Below, piece by piece: positions 54,512 to 64,000 of a stretch of 64,000 nt of DNA. Position numbers and translations under genes: made by a program. This stretch comes from Flavimaribacter sediminis (GTDB lineage Bacteria > Pseudomonadota > Alphaproteobacteria > Rhizobiales > Rhizobiaceae). Positions within the stretch are counted from its first letter, which is position 1. Every line of letters starts with the position of its first letter. The notes beneath the pieces were generated by a model. It had not been told where the DNA came from and ran no database searches. It saw only the letters and a list, made by a program, of their open reading frames with translations. Location of the stretch: positions 620,001 through 684,000 of the forward strand of contig NZ_JAICBX010000003.1 in assembly GCF_019492055.1 (NCBI RefSeq), read 5' to 3'.

Positions 54512-55741
54512 ATGACCACCCCCATGGACGCCATTCTGGTCAAACGTTCCTCTGTCGAAGCCGCGAAGGCGGGAGCGGACACCAAATCGCTTGCTTACGA
54601 TGTTTTCGATTTCGTCCATGCCATGATCTGGGACGGATATTACGAGAGCAATCAGATCAATCCCAAAGCTGTCGCTCTCTATCACGTCGAGAAATATTAT
54701 GGAGAGGTCATGAACGGCGGACACAGTCAGTTTATTCACAACACCGCCGCCGCCGGACACTCCTGGAACGATGCTCTCGAAGCGCTGCAGGCGATGGGCG
54801 CCTCGAAACATGAAGACATTCTCCGCCGGATGATTTCCTGGGTCGAAGAAAATCCTGAGGAAGCCGAAAAACAAACCGGCTTCACGGGAGGTATTGCACC
54901 CTATCTCGACCAACTGGATGAGGAATTTTACGAGGTGAACAGGGAATCGCCGTTGACGGACATGACTTCGCAATGGGCGCTTGGCTGGGACGAACTCAGG
55001 GCTGTCGATGACGACGCGTTTGAACGAGAACTCATCAAACTCACCAAGCTCAATCCCAATCGCTCAAGAGAAATGGCGTCAAGGAGGATCGACTGGCTGA
55101 ACCGGCAGATCGCCGAATGGCTGTATGCCTCCACCGGCATGGCCGCCGCTGCTGTCCCCGGCGACGGCGGACGTCGATACCTCTACAGCCCGCTGGATGC
55201 AGAGGCGGATGGGCTGGATATATTGATCTGCAAGATCGATACGCTCGACAAGACGCGATGGGCTGTCGTCTCGGATTCCTGGACGAGAATTTACGAATTC
55301 CTGGAAGAAGACTCACAAGGGAAATCGCAGGATGGACTGGAAGACGATATCCATTCAGCGATTCGGCAAAAGGCTGCAGCATGGTACGGACGGGGCCATG
55401 CGGGAGCACAGCTGTCTGAAGTCGAAGCCGCCCGGACAGAAGACATCATCAATCTTGCGATTTCTCACAACGCCGCCGTCGCACTCGATCTTCTATTGAG
55501 GAACGCCGACTACGAATCAGAAACCCAGGTTTTCGTATCGGCCGTCCGCAAGTCGCGCATCTGGCCCGCGCCCGCGAGCGTCGAATGGGCGATCATCATC
55601 AAGGACGAATTGCTGACCGCCAGAACCTCGGCGATTGGCGCCTCGCTCACCCGCGAGAATTCCGACGGAACGACGCTCATGCTCACTGTCGACGCGCGCC
55701 AGATCGCAAAACATCATATTTGGTCCGTCGGCGATCACTAA
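54512..55741 (+). CDS. DUF4375 (DMP19-like) domain protein
   Basis: 409 residues. The N-terminal part contains the DUF4375/DMP19 hallmark ([23 protein letters not shown], residues about 57-79). The remaining 270 residues are not recognised. No signal peptide or membrane helix. Base composition looks lower in GC than its neighbours, hinting at acquisition or relaxed constraint. The gene precedes the amidoligase operon by 90 bases in the same direction, so read-through is possible but unproven. Function unknown. Confidence 0.75.
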   Translation: MTTPMDAILVKRSSVEAAKAGADTKSLAYDVFDFVHAMIWDGYYESNQINPKAVALYHVEKYYGEVMNGGHSQFIHNTAAAGHSWNDALEALQAMGASKHEDILRRMISWVEENPEEAEKQTGFTGGIAPYLDQLDEEFYEVNRESPLTDMTSQWALGWDELRAVDDDAFERELIKLTKLNPNRSREMASRRIDWLNRQIAEWLYASTGMAAAAVPGDGGRRYLYSPLDAEADGLDILICKIDTLDKTRWAVVSDSWTRIYEFLEEDSQGKSQDGLEDDIHSAIRQKAAAWYGRGHAGAQLSEVEAARTEDIINLAISHNAAVALDLLLRNADYESETQVFVSAVRKSRIWPAPASVEWAIIIKDELLTARTSAIGASLTRENSDGTTLMLTVDARQIAKHHIWSVGDH

Positions 55742-55830
55742 CCACAAGCGTCCTTGGTCGCGAATACCGTTTGTGCATCGCCGCCGTTTATGAAACCATT
55801 GCGGCCCAAACGCAGTTTCCAGTAGTTGAC

Positions 55831-58800
55831 ATGTCAATCAAAGCCTCAATCTATCATCTCACCCATTACCGTTACGACCGTCCCGTGTCGCTTGGCCCGC
55901 AGATCATCCGTCTGCGTCCGGCGCCGCACAGCCGCACGCGGGTCATCTCGCATTCGCTGAAGGTCGCGCCGACGAAGCACTTCGTGAATCACCAGCAAGA
56001 CCCGTACGGCAACTGGATGGCGCGGTTCGTGTTTCCCGAACCGGTCAGGGAATTCAAGATCGAGGTCGACCTGGTCGCCGACATGACGGTCTACAATCCG
56101 TTCGATTTCTTCGTCGAGGAAAGCGCCGAGGAATGGCCCTTCGACTACAGCGAGGACCTGTCGCCGGATCTCGTCATCTATCGCACGCCCGAAGCGGTCG
56201 GACCGCTTCTGGCCGACTACATGAAGTCGATCGACCGCTCGATCGAACGCACGGTCGATTTCATCGTCAATCTCAACGCGCGCCTTTCCGGCGACATCGG
56301 CTACGTCATTCGCATGGAGCCCGGCGTCCAGACCCCGGAAGAGACCCTGGAGCGGAAAACCGGCTCCTGCCGCGACACGAGCTGGCTGCTCGTCCAGATT
56401 TTACGCAACCTCGGATTTGCGGCGCGGTTCGTGTCGGGATACCTGATCCAGCTCAAACCGGATCTGGTGTCGCTCGACGGTCCGCCCGGCACCGATCATG
56501 ACTTCACCGACCTGCACGCCTGGGCCGAGGTCTACCTTCCCGGCGCAGGCTGGATCGGCCTCGACCCGACATCCGGGCTTCTGACCGGGGAGAGCCACAT
56601 ACCGCTGGCCGCCACCCCGCACTATCGCAACGCCGCGCCGATATCCGGCATGGCGAGCGCCGCCGAAGTCGACTTCGCCTTCGACATGCAGATCAGGCGC
56701 ACGGCCGAACATCCGCGCATCACCAAGCCGTTTTCGGAGGAAGCCTGGGCGGATCTCGACCGACTGGGACATGAAGTCGACCAGTCGCTCGCCGCCGGCG
56801 ACGTGCGGTTGACCATGGGCGGCGAACCGACCTTCGTCTCGATCGACGATTTCGAAGCCGACGAATGGAACACCGAAGCCGTCGGACCAACCAAGCGCGA
56901 ATTCGCCGACAAGCTCATACGCCGCCTGCGCGACCGTTTCGCGCCCGGCGGCTTCCTGCACTACGGCCAGGGCAAGTGGTATCCCGGCGAAACCTTGCCG
57001 CGCTGGACCTTCTCGCTCTACTGGCGCAAGGACGACAAGCCGATCTGGTCCGACGAAAATCTGATCGCCGCCGAGAAGACCGACGCGGAAGCGACGCCGG
57101 CGCAGGCGGAAATCCTGCTGAAGACCATCGCGGACGAACTCGGCGTCGACGACGGTTTCGTTGCTCCGGCTTTTGAGGATCCCGCGGAGTGGATCGTCAA
57201 GGAAGGCAATCTGCCCGAGAACGTGACGCCCGAGAACTCGAAACTGAAGGATCCGGAAGAACGTTATCGCATTGCGCGGGTGTTCGAACGGGGTCTCACC
57301 GAGCCTTCGGGCTACGTCCTGCCGATCCAGCGCTGGCAGGCGAAAGCCGGCGGACCTCGCTGGCAGACCGAGAAATGGAAGACCCGGCGCGGCTACCTCT
57401 ATCTGGTGCCGGGCGACAGTCCCGTCGGCTACCGGCTGCCGCTTGGAACATTGCCCTATATTCCGCCGTCGCAGTTTCCCTACATCAATCCGGCCGACCC
57501 GACCGAAGAGCGCGGGCCGCTGCCTGATTTCGAAACGCAGGACGGCGTCGCCGCAGAGCAAGGCGCGCGCGCCCAGCCCATGGCCTCCTTCAACGCTATA
57601 GAGCCGGGTCAGCAGATCGTCGAACAGCATATCGGCGAACTGGACGGCGCGGTGCGCACGGCCATGTCGGTCGAGCCGCGCGACGGACGTCTCTGCGTAT
57701 TCATGCCGCCGCTCGAGAAGGTCGACGATTACCTCGAACTCGTGGCCGCCGCGGAAGCCGCCGCCCGCAAGCTTGGCATGCCCGTTCATATCGAAGGCTA
57801 CGCGCCGCCCGGCGATCCGCGCATGAACGTCATACGCGTTGCGCCCGATCCGGGCGTGATCGAGGTCAACATCCACCCGGCCGAAAGCTGGAGCGAGTGC
57901 GTCTCGATTACCGAAGCCATCTACGAGGAAGCGCGGCAAACGCGCCTCGGCGCCGACAAGTACATGATCGACGGCAAGCACACCGGCACCGGGGGCGGCA
58001 ACCACGTCGTCGTTGGCGGCGGCAAGCCGGCGGACAGCCCGTTTCTCCGGCGTCCCGATCTTCTCAAGAGCCTGATTTTGCACTGGCAGCGTCACCCGAG
58101 CCTGTCCTACCTGTTTTCCGGTCTGTTCATCGGCCCGACGAGCCAGGCGCCCAGGATCGACGAGGCGCGCCATGACAGTCTCTACGAACTGGAGATCGCC
58201 CTCTCCCAGATACCCGCGCCCGGCGAGGGCGACGCGCCGCTCCCCTGGCTGGTCGACCGGCTGCTGCGCAACATCATGGTCGACGTGACCGGCAACACCC
58301 ACCGCGCCGAGATCTGCATCGACAAGCTCTATTCACCGGACGGGCCGACCGGACGGCTTGGCCTCGTCGAGTTCCGCGGCTTCGAGATGCCGCCGGATGC
58401 GCGCATGAGCCTCGCCCAGCAGGTGCTGATACGCGCGCTGATCGCGCGCATGTGGCACAGTCCCATCGGCGGAAAGCTGACGCGATGGGGCACGGTGCTG
58501 CATGATCGTTTCATGCTGCCGCATTTCGTGTGGGAGGATTTTCTGGACGTGCTGAGGGATCTCGGCGAACACGGCTTCCGCTTCCGGCCGGAATGGTACG
58601 AGGCGCAGGCCGAATTCCGTTTCCCGTTCTGCGGCGAGGTCGAATATGAGGGTGTGAACCTCGAACTGCGGCAGGCGCTGGAGCCCTGGCATGTTCTCGG
58701 CGAGACCGGAGCAATCGGCGGCACGGTGCGCTACACTGACAGTTCGGTGGAGCGCCTGCAGGTCAAGCTGACGACGACGGACCCTGACCGTTATATCGTC

Positions 58801-59169
58801 GCCTGCAACAAGCGGCCGGTGCCGATGAGCAAGACAGGCGCGGGCGGCGTGGCCGTGGGCGGGGTGCGGTACAAGGCCTGGCAGCCGGCAATGGCCCTGC
58901 ATCCGGTGCTTCCCGTCAACGCCCCGCTGACCTTCGACATCTTCGACAGCTGGACCGGGCGGGCGCTTGGCGGCTGCGTCTATCACGTGGCGCATCCGGG
59001 CGGCCGCAATTACGAGACGTTTCCTGTCAACGGCAACGAGGCTGACGCGCGCCGTCTTGCGCGTTTCGAGGCGCTCGGCCATACTCCGGGTGCCTATGCG
59101 CCGCAGCCGGAGACGCCGCATGGAGAATTTCCTCTGACACTCGACCTCCGGCGGTCACCCGGATTCTGA
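55831..59169 (+). CDS. Transglutaminase-DUF2126 putative amidoligase
   Basis: 1112 residues from the ATG at 55831; an in-frame ATG at 55585 overlaps the preceding gene and is rejected. The N-terminus (residues 1-80) is the bacterial transglutaminase N domain, followed by the catalytic core with C180 (TGSCRDTSW), H229 (DLHAWAEVY) and D245 (LDPTSG), all present. From about 300 onward is DUF2126, described in Pfam as a putative amidoligase, with motifs [20 protein letters not shown] and a Gly-rich [13 protein letters not shown] segment. Predicted to cleave or transfer peptide amides and form new ones. First gene of a tight three-gene operon. Confidence 0.9.
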   Translation: MSIKASIYHLTHYRYDRPVSLGPQIIRLRPAPHSRTRVISHSLKVAPTKHFVNHQQDPYGNWMARFVFPEPVREFKIEVDLVADMTVYNPFDFFVEESAEEWPFDYSEDLSPDLVIYRTPEAVGPLLADYMKSIDRSIERTVDFIVNLNARLSGDIGYVIRMEPGVQTPEETLERKTGSCRDTSWLLVQILRNLGFAARFVSGYLIQLKPDLVSLDGPPGTDHDFTDLHAWAEVYLPGAGWIGLDPTSGLLTGESHIPLAATPHYRNAAPISGMASAAEVDFAFDMQIRRTAEHPRITKPFSEEAWADLDRLGHEVDQSLAAGDVRLTMGGEPTFVSIDDFEADEWNTEAVGPTKREFADKLIRRLRDRFAPGGFLHYGQGKWYPGETLPRWTFSLYWRKDDKPIWSDENLIAAEKTDAEATPAQAEILLKTIADELGVDDGFVAPAFEDPAEWIVKEGNLPENVTPENSKLKDPEERYRIARVFERGLTEPSGYVLPIQRWQAKAGGPRWQTEKWKTRRGYLYLVPGDSPVGYRLPLGTLPYIPPSQFPYINPADPTEERGPLPDFETQDGVAAEQGARAQPMASFNAIEPGQQIVEQHIGELDGAVRTAMSVEPRDGRLCVFMPPLEKVDDYLELVAAAEAAARKLGMPVHIEGYAPPGDPRMNVIRVAPDPGVIEVNIHPAESWSECVSITEAIYEEARQTRLGADKYMIDGKHTGTGGGNHVVVGGGKPADSPFLRRPDLLKSLILHWQRHPSLSYLFSGLFIGPTSQAPRIDEARHDSLYELEIALSQIPAPGEGDAPLPWLVDRLLRNIMVDVTGNTHRAEICIDKLYSPDGPTGRLGLVEFRGFEMPPDARMSLAQQVLIRALIARMWHSPIGGKLTRWGTVLHDRFMLPHFVWEDFLDVLRDLGEHGFRFRPEWYEAQAEFRFPFCGEVEYEGVNLELRQALEPWHVLGETGAIGGTVRYTDSSVERLQVKLTTTDPDRYIVACNKRPVPMSKTGAGGVAVGGVRYKAWQPAMALHPVLPVNAPLTFDIFDSWTGRALGGCVYHVAHPGGRNYETFPVNGNEADARRLARFEALGHTPGAYAPQPETPHGEFPLTLDLRRSPGF

Positions 59170-59173
59170 TCAC

Positions 59174-61579
59174 ATGCCCGTTCAAGGCGCCGCGCCGACT
59201 CCAGACGCAATTGCCCGGTTGCTTTCAGGCTACCGGACGATGCCCGGCGTGCCGGATGAACTGATGAGCGAGGCCGGCGCCGTCCGGCCCGTCTGGCTGA
59301 ACTTGCTCGAGACGCTGTCGACCATGACGACGGACGAGCTCTCCGCGCGCATGGCGCGCGGCGACCAGTATCTGCGCGACGCCGGCGTCTTCTACCGGCA
59401 ATACGACGCCGACAAGGTTTCCGAACGCGACTGGCCGCTCAGCCACATGCCGGTTCTGATCGACGAGGACGAGTGGACGAAGATCAGCGCCGGGCTGGTC
59501 CAGAGAGCCGACCTCCTGGAAAAGGTGATCGCGGACATTTACGGCGAAAACCGTTTGGTGGCCGACGGCCACATTCCCGCCGATCTGGTCGCCAACAATC
59601 CGGAATGGCTGAGGCCGCTGGTCGGCGTCGAGCCGCGCTCCGGCCATTTCCTGCATTTTCTCGCTTTCGATATCGGCCGCGGGCCCCAGGGCCAGTGGTG
59701 GGTGATCGGCGACCGCACGCAAGCGCCGTCCGGCGCCGGCTTCGCGCTGGAAAACCGGATCGCGACGACCCGCGTCTTCGCCGAAACCTACGCCAGCTCC
59801 CATATCCATCGCGTCGCGGGCTTCTTCCGCACCTTTCGCGACAGCATGCTGGCGCTGCGCGGCGGCGACGAGGGCCGGGTCGGCATTCTGACGCCCGGCC
59901 TGATGAACGACACCTATTTCGAACACGCCTATATCGCCCGCTATCTCGGCTTCATGCTGCTGGAGGGCGAAGACCTGACCGTGACCAATGGCGAACTGAT
60001 GGTGCGCACGGTCGCCGGCCTCAGACCGGTCAGCGTGTTGTGGCGACGCCTCGACGCCGTCTGGGCCGATCCTCTGGAACTGGACGAGAATTCCCGCATC
60101 GGCACGCCGGGACTGCTCGGCGCAATCCGCGCCGGCAATGTCACGATGGTCAATGCGCTCGGCTCCGGCATTCTGGAGACCCGGGCGTTCCTCGCCTTCC
60201 TGCCGCGTATCAGCGAGGCGATCAACGGCGAGGCGCTGTCGATGCCGAATATTGCGACATGGTGGTGCGGCCAGCAGGCCGAGCGCGACTACGTCAAGGC
60301 GAACGCCTCGGCCATGACCATCGGCAACGCCTACGCGACCCGGCTCCTGTCGGATTTCGATGATGTTTCGGCAATCGGCGGCGCGTTCAACCGCGAGATC
60401 GGTCAGTCCCTGGAAGACTGGATAGACCAGGGCGCCGGTGAACTTGTCGGACAGGAAGCCGTCATGCTGTCCACAACGCCCGCCTTCCAGGACGGAAACC
60501 TGACGCCGAGGCCGATGAGCCTGCGCGTATTCCTGATGCGGACGGCCGACGGCTGGCAGGTCATGCCAGGCGGCTTCGCCCGCATCGGCAAATCGGACCG
60601 CAGCGCGGCGCTCGCCATGCAGCAGGGCGGGTCGGCGGCCGATGTCTGGATTGTCTCGAAAAACCCGGTTCCGAATGACACGATGCTGTCGCCGGCGGCG
60701 GCGTCGTTCATGCGCAAACAGACCAGCGCGCTTCCAAGCCGCTCCGCGGACAATCTGTTCTGGATGGGGCGCTATGTGGAGCGGGCGGAAAACATGATCC
60801 GTCTTTTCAGGGCCTACCACGTGCGATTGTCGGAAGCCGAGGGCGCCGGCACGCCGCTGCTCCAGTCGCTGCATGACTATCTCAAGGGCATGGGCTCCGA
60901 TCCGGACGCCGCCTTTCCCGAAGGAATCGTCGCCACGCTGCAATCCGCCTCGCACGCCGCCGGCAATGTGCGCGACCGATTTTCCGTCGATGGCTGGACG
61001 GCCCTCGACGATCTGACGCGCGCCGTCGAAGACATGCAGAGGCACGCGCTGCCCGGCGCCGACATGGCCGGCTCCATGAGCGTTCTGCTGCGCAAGCTCT
61101 CCGGCTTTTCCGGGCTTGTCCACGAAAACATGTACCGCTTCACCGGATGGCGTTTCCTGAGCATCGGCCGTTCGCTTGAACGGGCGGGCGCGCTGCTCGG
61201 CGCGCTCGCCTGGTTTGCCGACGAGGCGGCGCCCGACGGCGGTTTCGACCTTGTCATCGAGATTGCCGACAGCTCAATGACCCACCGCCGGCGCTACGCG
61301 GTTGCGACAAACCGGTCGACCGTCGTCGATCTTCTGGCTCTCGATCCGCTCAATCCGCGCTCGGTCATTTACCAGCTGAACGACATCAACACCCATATCG
61401 GCTTTCTGCCGGGCGTCGATCCGCACCAGCGATTGACCCCCTTGCAGCGCGCCGTGCTCGAGGCCCAGACGAGCCTTTCACTGAAAACGACCGATACGGT
61501 TGGCACGGACGAATTGCTCGAACTCGGACAGAAGGTGACAGCCATATCCGAGCGTCTGGCCGCGGCCTATCTGAGGTAG
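59174..61579 (+). CDS. Circularly permuted ATP-grasp fused to alpha-E domain
   Basis: 801 residues, starting 4 bases after the preceding stop. Residues about 60-480 form the circularly permuted ATP-grasp (old DUF404/DUF407), with FYRQYDADKVSERDWPL, VIADIYGENRLV, VVGDRTQAPSGAG-like (WVIGDRTQAPSGAGFALENR) and MPNIATWWCGQ segments. Residues about 520-801 are the alpha-helical alpha-E domain (old DUF403), beginning SADNLFWMGRYVERAENMIRL. Elsewhere these are separate genes. ATP-grasp activity implies carboxylate-amine ligation; Iyer and Aravind (2009) predicted this family to make amide products with transglutaminases. Confidence 0.92.
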   Translation: MPVQGAAPTPDAIARLLSGYRTMPGVPDELMSEAGAVRPVWLNLLETLSTMTTDELSARMARGDQYLRDAGVFYRQYDADKVSERDWPLSHMPVLIDEDEWTKISAGLVQRADLLEKVIADIYGENRLVADGHIPADLVANNPEWLRPLVGVEPRSGHFLHFLAFDIGRGPQGQWWVIGDRTQAPSGAGFALENRIATTRVFAETYASSHIHRVAGFFRTFRDSMLALRGGDEGRVGILTPGLMNDTYFEHAYIARYLGFMLLEGEDLTVTNGELMVRTVAGLRPVSVLWRRLDAVWADPLELDENSRIGTPGLLGAIRAGNVTMVNALGSGILETRAFLAFLPRISEAINGEALSMPNIATWWCGQQAERDYVKANASAMTIGNAYATRLLSDFDDVSAIGGAFNREIGQSLEDWIDQGAGELVGQEAVMLSTTPAFQDGNLTPRPMSLRVFLMRTADGWQVMPGGFARIGKSDRSAALAMQQGGSAADVWIVSKNPVPNDTMLSPAAASFMRKQTSALPSRSADNLFWMGRYVERAENMIRLFRAYHVRLSEAEGAGTPLLQSLHDYLKGMGSDPDAAFPEGIVATLQSASHAAGNVRDRFSVDGWTALDDLTRAVEDMQRHALPGADMAGSMSVLLRKLSGFSGLVHENMYRFTGWRFLSIGRSLERAGALLGALAWFADEAAPDGGFDLVIEIADSSMTHRRRYAVATNRSTVVDLLALDPLNPRSVIYQLNDINTHIGFLPGVDPHQRLTPLQRAVLEAQTSLSLKTTDTVGTDELLELGQKVTAISERLAAAYLR

Positions 61580-61582
61580 ACC

Positions 61583-62461
61583 ATGTTCTACGACATCACG
61601 CTCCGTATTGAATATGTCTACGACCATGACGCCGATTCCAGCCGGCACATGGTGCGGCTCTATCCGGCCGACCTGCCGGGAAAACAGCGGCCCGTGGCTG
61701 CCAATATGACGGTGAAGCCGAAACCCGGAGAATGGATTAACCGGTTCGACTATTTCGGGAACAACTTCATCGAACTGGCCTTCACCGAAGCCCATCATGA
61801 AATCGCCTTCACGGTTCAGTCGCGGGTGGAGATGTTCGAGACGAGCCCGCTGTTCGACATGTCGCCGCGCCTCTCCGAACTCGGACGCGACATCGCCGCG
61901 CAGACACGGCTCGAACCCTGGTCGCCGCATAATTTCGTCGGTCCCTCGCCCCGTGTTGTCCTGGACGAGGCGACGCGCCGCTATGCGCAAGAGGTTGTGG
62001 GCGGCGATCCGAATGCGCTGCAGGCCGTGCGGGCGATCGGAACGGCGCTGCATCGCGACATGCGGTTCGATCCGGAGGCGACGACCGTCGACACGCCGAT
62101 GCTGGAGGCGTTTCACGCCCGCAACGGCGTCTGCCAGGATTTCACCCACATCATGATTTCCTGCCTGCGCGGCATCGGAATTCCCGCCGGCTATGTCAGC
62201 GGTTTTTTAAGAACCATCCCGCCGCCCGGGCAGCCGCGGATGGAAGGCGCGGACGCCATGCACGCCTGGGTGCGCGCCTGGTGCGGCTCGGAAATCGGCT
62301 GGGTCGAATATGATCCGACCAATGCGGTCGCCGCGAACACCGATCACGTGGTGATCGCACGGGGGCGCGATTATTCCGACATCGCGCCGGTGCGCGGCGT
62401 CATGCGCAGCTACGGAGACCACAAGACGACCCAGTCTGTCGACGTCGTGCCCGTGGAATAA
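61583..62461 (+). CDS. Transglutaminase-like cysteine peptidase
   Basis: 292 residues, 3 bases after the ATP-grasp gene. Catalytic triad C184 (NGVCQDFTHI), H227 (MHAWVRAWCG) and D244 (VEYDPTNAV) is intact. The N-terminus (MFYDITLRIEYVYDHDA) is the transglutaminase-N beta domain. No signal peptide, so it acts in the cytoplasm. It may process the product or substrate of the upstream ligase pair. The proteasome-like Anbu peptidase that accompanies this operon type in some genomes is not present after it. Confidence 0.92.
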   Translation: MFYDITLRIEYVYDHDADSSRHMVRLYPADLPGKQRPVAANMTVKPKPGEWINRFDYFGNNFIELAFTEAHHEIAFTVQSRVEMFETSPLFDMSPRLSELGRDIAAQTRLEPWSPHNFVGPSPRVVLDEATRRYAQEVVGGDPNALQAVRAIGTALHRDMRFDPEATTVDTPMLEAFHARNGVCQDFTHIMISCLRGIGIPAGYVSGFLRTIPPPGQPRMEGADAMHAWVRAWCGSEIGWVEYDPTNAVAANTDHVVIARGRDYSDIAPVRGVMRSYGDHKTTQSVDVVPVE

Positions 62462-62489
62462 TGACATAAGTCATCTGACTGACTCTTGA

Positions 62490-63689
62490 CTAATCCCCGA
62501 TTTCCTTTTCGGCGTTGAACAACCTGACCAGCGGCCGCATGGCGAGCACGCCGAGAAACGGGCCGATGGCGAGGCACGCCATAAGCGTCGGCCAACCGAA
62601 AGCGGCCGCGAATAGCGGCGTAATCTGTACCGTCGCCACCGTCAGCAGGAAACCGAGAGCCGTTTGCAGCGTCAGCAGGCTTCCGGCCCACTCGGGCGGG
62701 ACGAAATCAGCGACCAGCGCCGAGAATTGCGCCGAATCCGGAATAACCGCGATGCCCCACAACACGAACAGCGCGAACGTCAACGCCGGCGGTCCGCCGA
62801 AACTGAACGCCGTGAGGATGGCGAGCGATCCACTGGCGATCATGGCGATGATCGCGACCCGCGCCTTGCCGATCCTGTCTGCATAAAGGCCGGCGATTAC
62901 GCAGAACGGAGCGCCCGCCGCGATAGACACGAAGGCCGTCAGCTTGCCCAGACTGCGCGCCGCGTCCGGGTCGAGCGTGAGCGCATAGGAGGCGGTCGCC
63001 GCCGCCGCGCCCCAGGCCCACAGGACGTAGAGTTCCCACATATGGCCGAAATAGCCGAGATAGGCCGAGCGCACCCGCGGATCCGTCCACGCCAGCCGGA
63101 TGGCCTCAGGGCGGAAAGCGGGCGCGCGGCGATGATAGGGACCGAGTTCGGAAATCAGCACAAGGCATCCGCCGGCTGCGGCAAGCAGCGAGCCGGCGCC
63201 GAGCGCCATGCGCCAGTCGGCCCCGCCGAGAAAGGCAAGACCGTAAGGGACGGATTTCCCAAGCGTCAGCGTGCCGACGAGGATCCCGACCAGCAGCCCC
63301 CGGTCCCGCAACCCCCATCCGACAGTGATTTTCATGCCGACCGGATAAACGCCAGCCATCAGCGCGCCGGTCGCGAAGCGCAGCAAAACCGCTCCAAATC
63401 CGTCGATCGGGATGACCAGCAGCAGCGCATTGGCGCCAGCCGTTGCAATCGCGCAAGTCGCCAGCACCTTTCGCGGATCCAGCCGGTCGGCGAGCCCCGA
63501 AAAGGCGATCGACAGGGCGCCGACGACGAACCCCGCCTGCACAACGCTCGAAAGCAGCGATTGACGGGCCTTCGTCAGCCCGGCCTCGGCGGTGATTTCA
63601 GGCAGGATCGCCGCCGTCATGAACCACAGGCACATGCCGGACGCGGTAGCCACAAGAAGATACAGAAGCGTGCGCGCCTTGGGAGTCAT
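62490..63689 (-). CDS. MFS transporter
   Basis: 399 residues with twelve predicted helices; LLYLLVATASGMCLWFMTAA opens the protein and AFSGLADRLDPRKVL is the cytoplasmic motif-A loop. ATG at 63689 is preferred over a TTG at 63722 with no ribosome-binding site; a GAGG lies 11 bases ahead of the ATG. Cargo unknown. Located 28 bases from the end of the convergent amidoligase operon and downstream of a Lrp-family gene, with which it is probably co-transcribed. Confidence 0.85.
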   Translation of the reverse strand: MTPKARTLLYLLVATASGMCLWFMTAAILPEITAEAGLTKARQSLLSSVVQAGFVVGALSIAFSGLADRLDPRKVLATCAIATAGANALLLVIPIDGFGAVLLRFATGALMAGVYPVGMKITVGWGLRDRGLLVGILVGTLTLGKSVPYGLAFLGGADWRMALGAGSLLAAAGGCLVLISELGPYHRRAPAFRPEAIRLAWTDPRVRSAYLGYFGHMWELYVLWAWGAAAATASYALTLDPDAARSLGKLTAFVSIAAGAPFCVIAGLYADRIGKARVAIIAMIASGSLAILTAFSFGGPPALTFALFVLWGIAVIPDSAQFSALVADFVPPEWAGSLLTLQTALGFLLTVATVQITPLFAAAFGWPTLMACLAIGPFLGVLAMRPLVRLFNAEKEIGD

Positions 63690-63745
63690 CGACTGCAATG
63701 CCTCAGGAATTGAACGGCGCAACCATACAGCGACGCGCGAATGAA

Positions 63746-64000
63746 CTAAACCGGAATGTAGGAGGCCTTCTTGATTTCCTTCAGCACCACATTGGTCTTG
63801 ACGTGGGCGATCCCCGGAATGCGAAACAGGAACGTTTCGAGAAAACTGTTATAGGCGTCCAGATTCCGGCAGATCACCTTCAGATGATAGTCGGCGTCGC
63901 CAGTGGTCGAGAGACACTCCAGCACTTCCTCGCGCGCCATGACCCTGGCGATAAAATCCTCCACATGGCTGCTGTCCTGGCGGGCGAGACTGATATGCAC
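63746..64000 (-). CDS. Lrp/AsnC-family regulator (C-terminal part)
   Basis: The last 84 or so residues of a gene that starts beyond the right edge. VLECLSTTGDADYHLKVICRNLDAYNSFLETFLFRIPGIAHVKTNVVLKEIK is a RAM (amino-acid-binding) domain; split here it shows the G-D-A-D-Y-H-L core and IPGI turn that define the family. The helix-turn-helix half is outside the window. It would sense an amino acid and may control the downstream MFS gene. Confidence 0.88.
   Translation of the reverse strand: MHISLARQDSSHVEDFIARVMAREEVLECLSTTGDADYHLKVICRNLDAYNSFLETFLFRIPGIAHVKTNVVLKEIKKASYIPV

Noticed and set aside
56401-61123. Minus-strand open frames of about 630 codons opposite the amidoligase operon
   Set aside because: Composition is typical of antisense shadows and they show no recognisable motif, while the plus-strand genes have complete domains.
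1-64000. tRNA, rRNA, CRISPR arrays, insertion sequences or prophage genes
   Set aside because: None recognised by eye. A tRNAscan-type and IS search would be needed to exclude small or degenerate cases.

Overview
This is a 64 kb, GC-rich chromosomal stretch from an alphaproteobacterium, most likely a member of the Hyphomicrobiales (Rhizobiales). The main clues are a canonical RirA iron regulator whose promoter carries an Irr-type box, a split pntA/pntAB/pntB transhydrogenase next to an aa3-type cytochrome oxidase subunit IV, a soxBDAG sarcosine oxidase operon, a rhizobial-type ornithine/lysine decarboxylase with a long structured leader, and a DctBD/sigma-54-controlled TRAP transporter. I see no rRNA, tRNA, CRISPR array, insertion sequence or integrase. 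The window reads as ordinary chromosome with a few accessory islands.

Layout. 0-1 kb: assimilatory sulfate reduction (cysH, start of cysD). 1.3-4.6 kb: a repeat-rich autotransporter behind an AT-rich upstream region. 4.7-10.3 kb: a MaoC hydratase and soxBDAG. 10.6-16.1 kb: rpsU, a TPR lipoprotein, pntA-pntAB-pntB, a small oxidase subunit and a FeeM-like N-acyltransferase. 16.4-23.7 kb: an MFS carrier, a membrane GGDEF-EAL protein and a giant indolepyruvate ferredoxin oxidoreductase. 23.8-28.7 kb: a TetR-led operon encoding the lower protocatechuate/gallate 4,5-cleavage route (PDC hydrolase, GalB-, GalC- and GalD-like proteins) plus a PuuD-like amidotransferase. 28.7-33.4 kb: LacI and MarR regulators, a creatininase-family hydrolase, a CobW metallochaperone and a WD40 protein. 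33.4-37.2 kb: ornithine/lysine decarboxylase with its leader, and a divergent amidase-LysR pair. 37.3-42.3 kb: a DUF1007-NicO metal transport pair, a MetE-core methyltransferase, GNAT, a small membrane protein and an aminotransferase. 42.3-49.8 kb: TRAP transporter dctPQM, dctBD and KDPG aldolase. 50-52.7 kb: trhO, ferric-iron binding protein and rirA. 52.7-54.3 kb: SCP2 and acyl-CoA dehydrogenase. 54.5-62.5 kb: a DUF4375 gene and a three-gene transglutaminase/amidoligase/ATP-grasp/alpha-E operon. 62.5-64 kb: MFS and a partial Lrp-family regulator.

How they work together. Several modules feed central carbon and nitrogen metabolism: sarcosine to glycine plus a one-carbon unit; PDC to pyruvate plus oxaloacetate; a TRAP-imported acid, possibly a sugar acid, linked to the Entner-Doudoroff aldolase; and polyamine synthesis. 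Metal handling recurs in CobW, NicO, ferric-iron uptake and RirA. The least understood unit is the operon at 55.8-62.5 kb. It combines two apparently active transglutaminase-fold domains, a DUF2126 putative amidoligase, a circularly permuted ATP-grasp domain and an alpha-E domain, and is predicted to build and trim an unknown amide-linked product.
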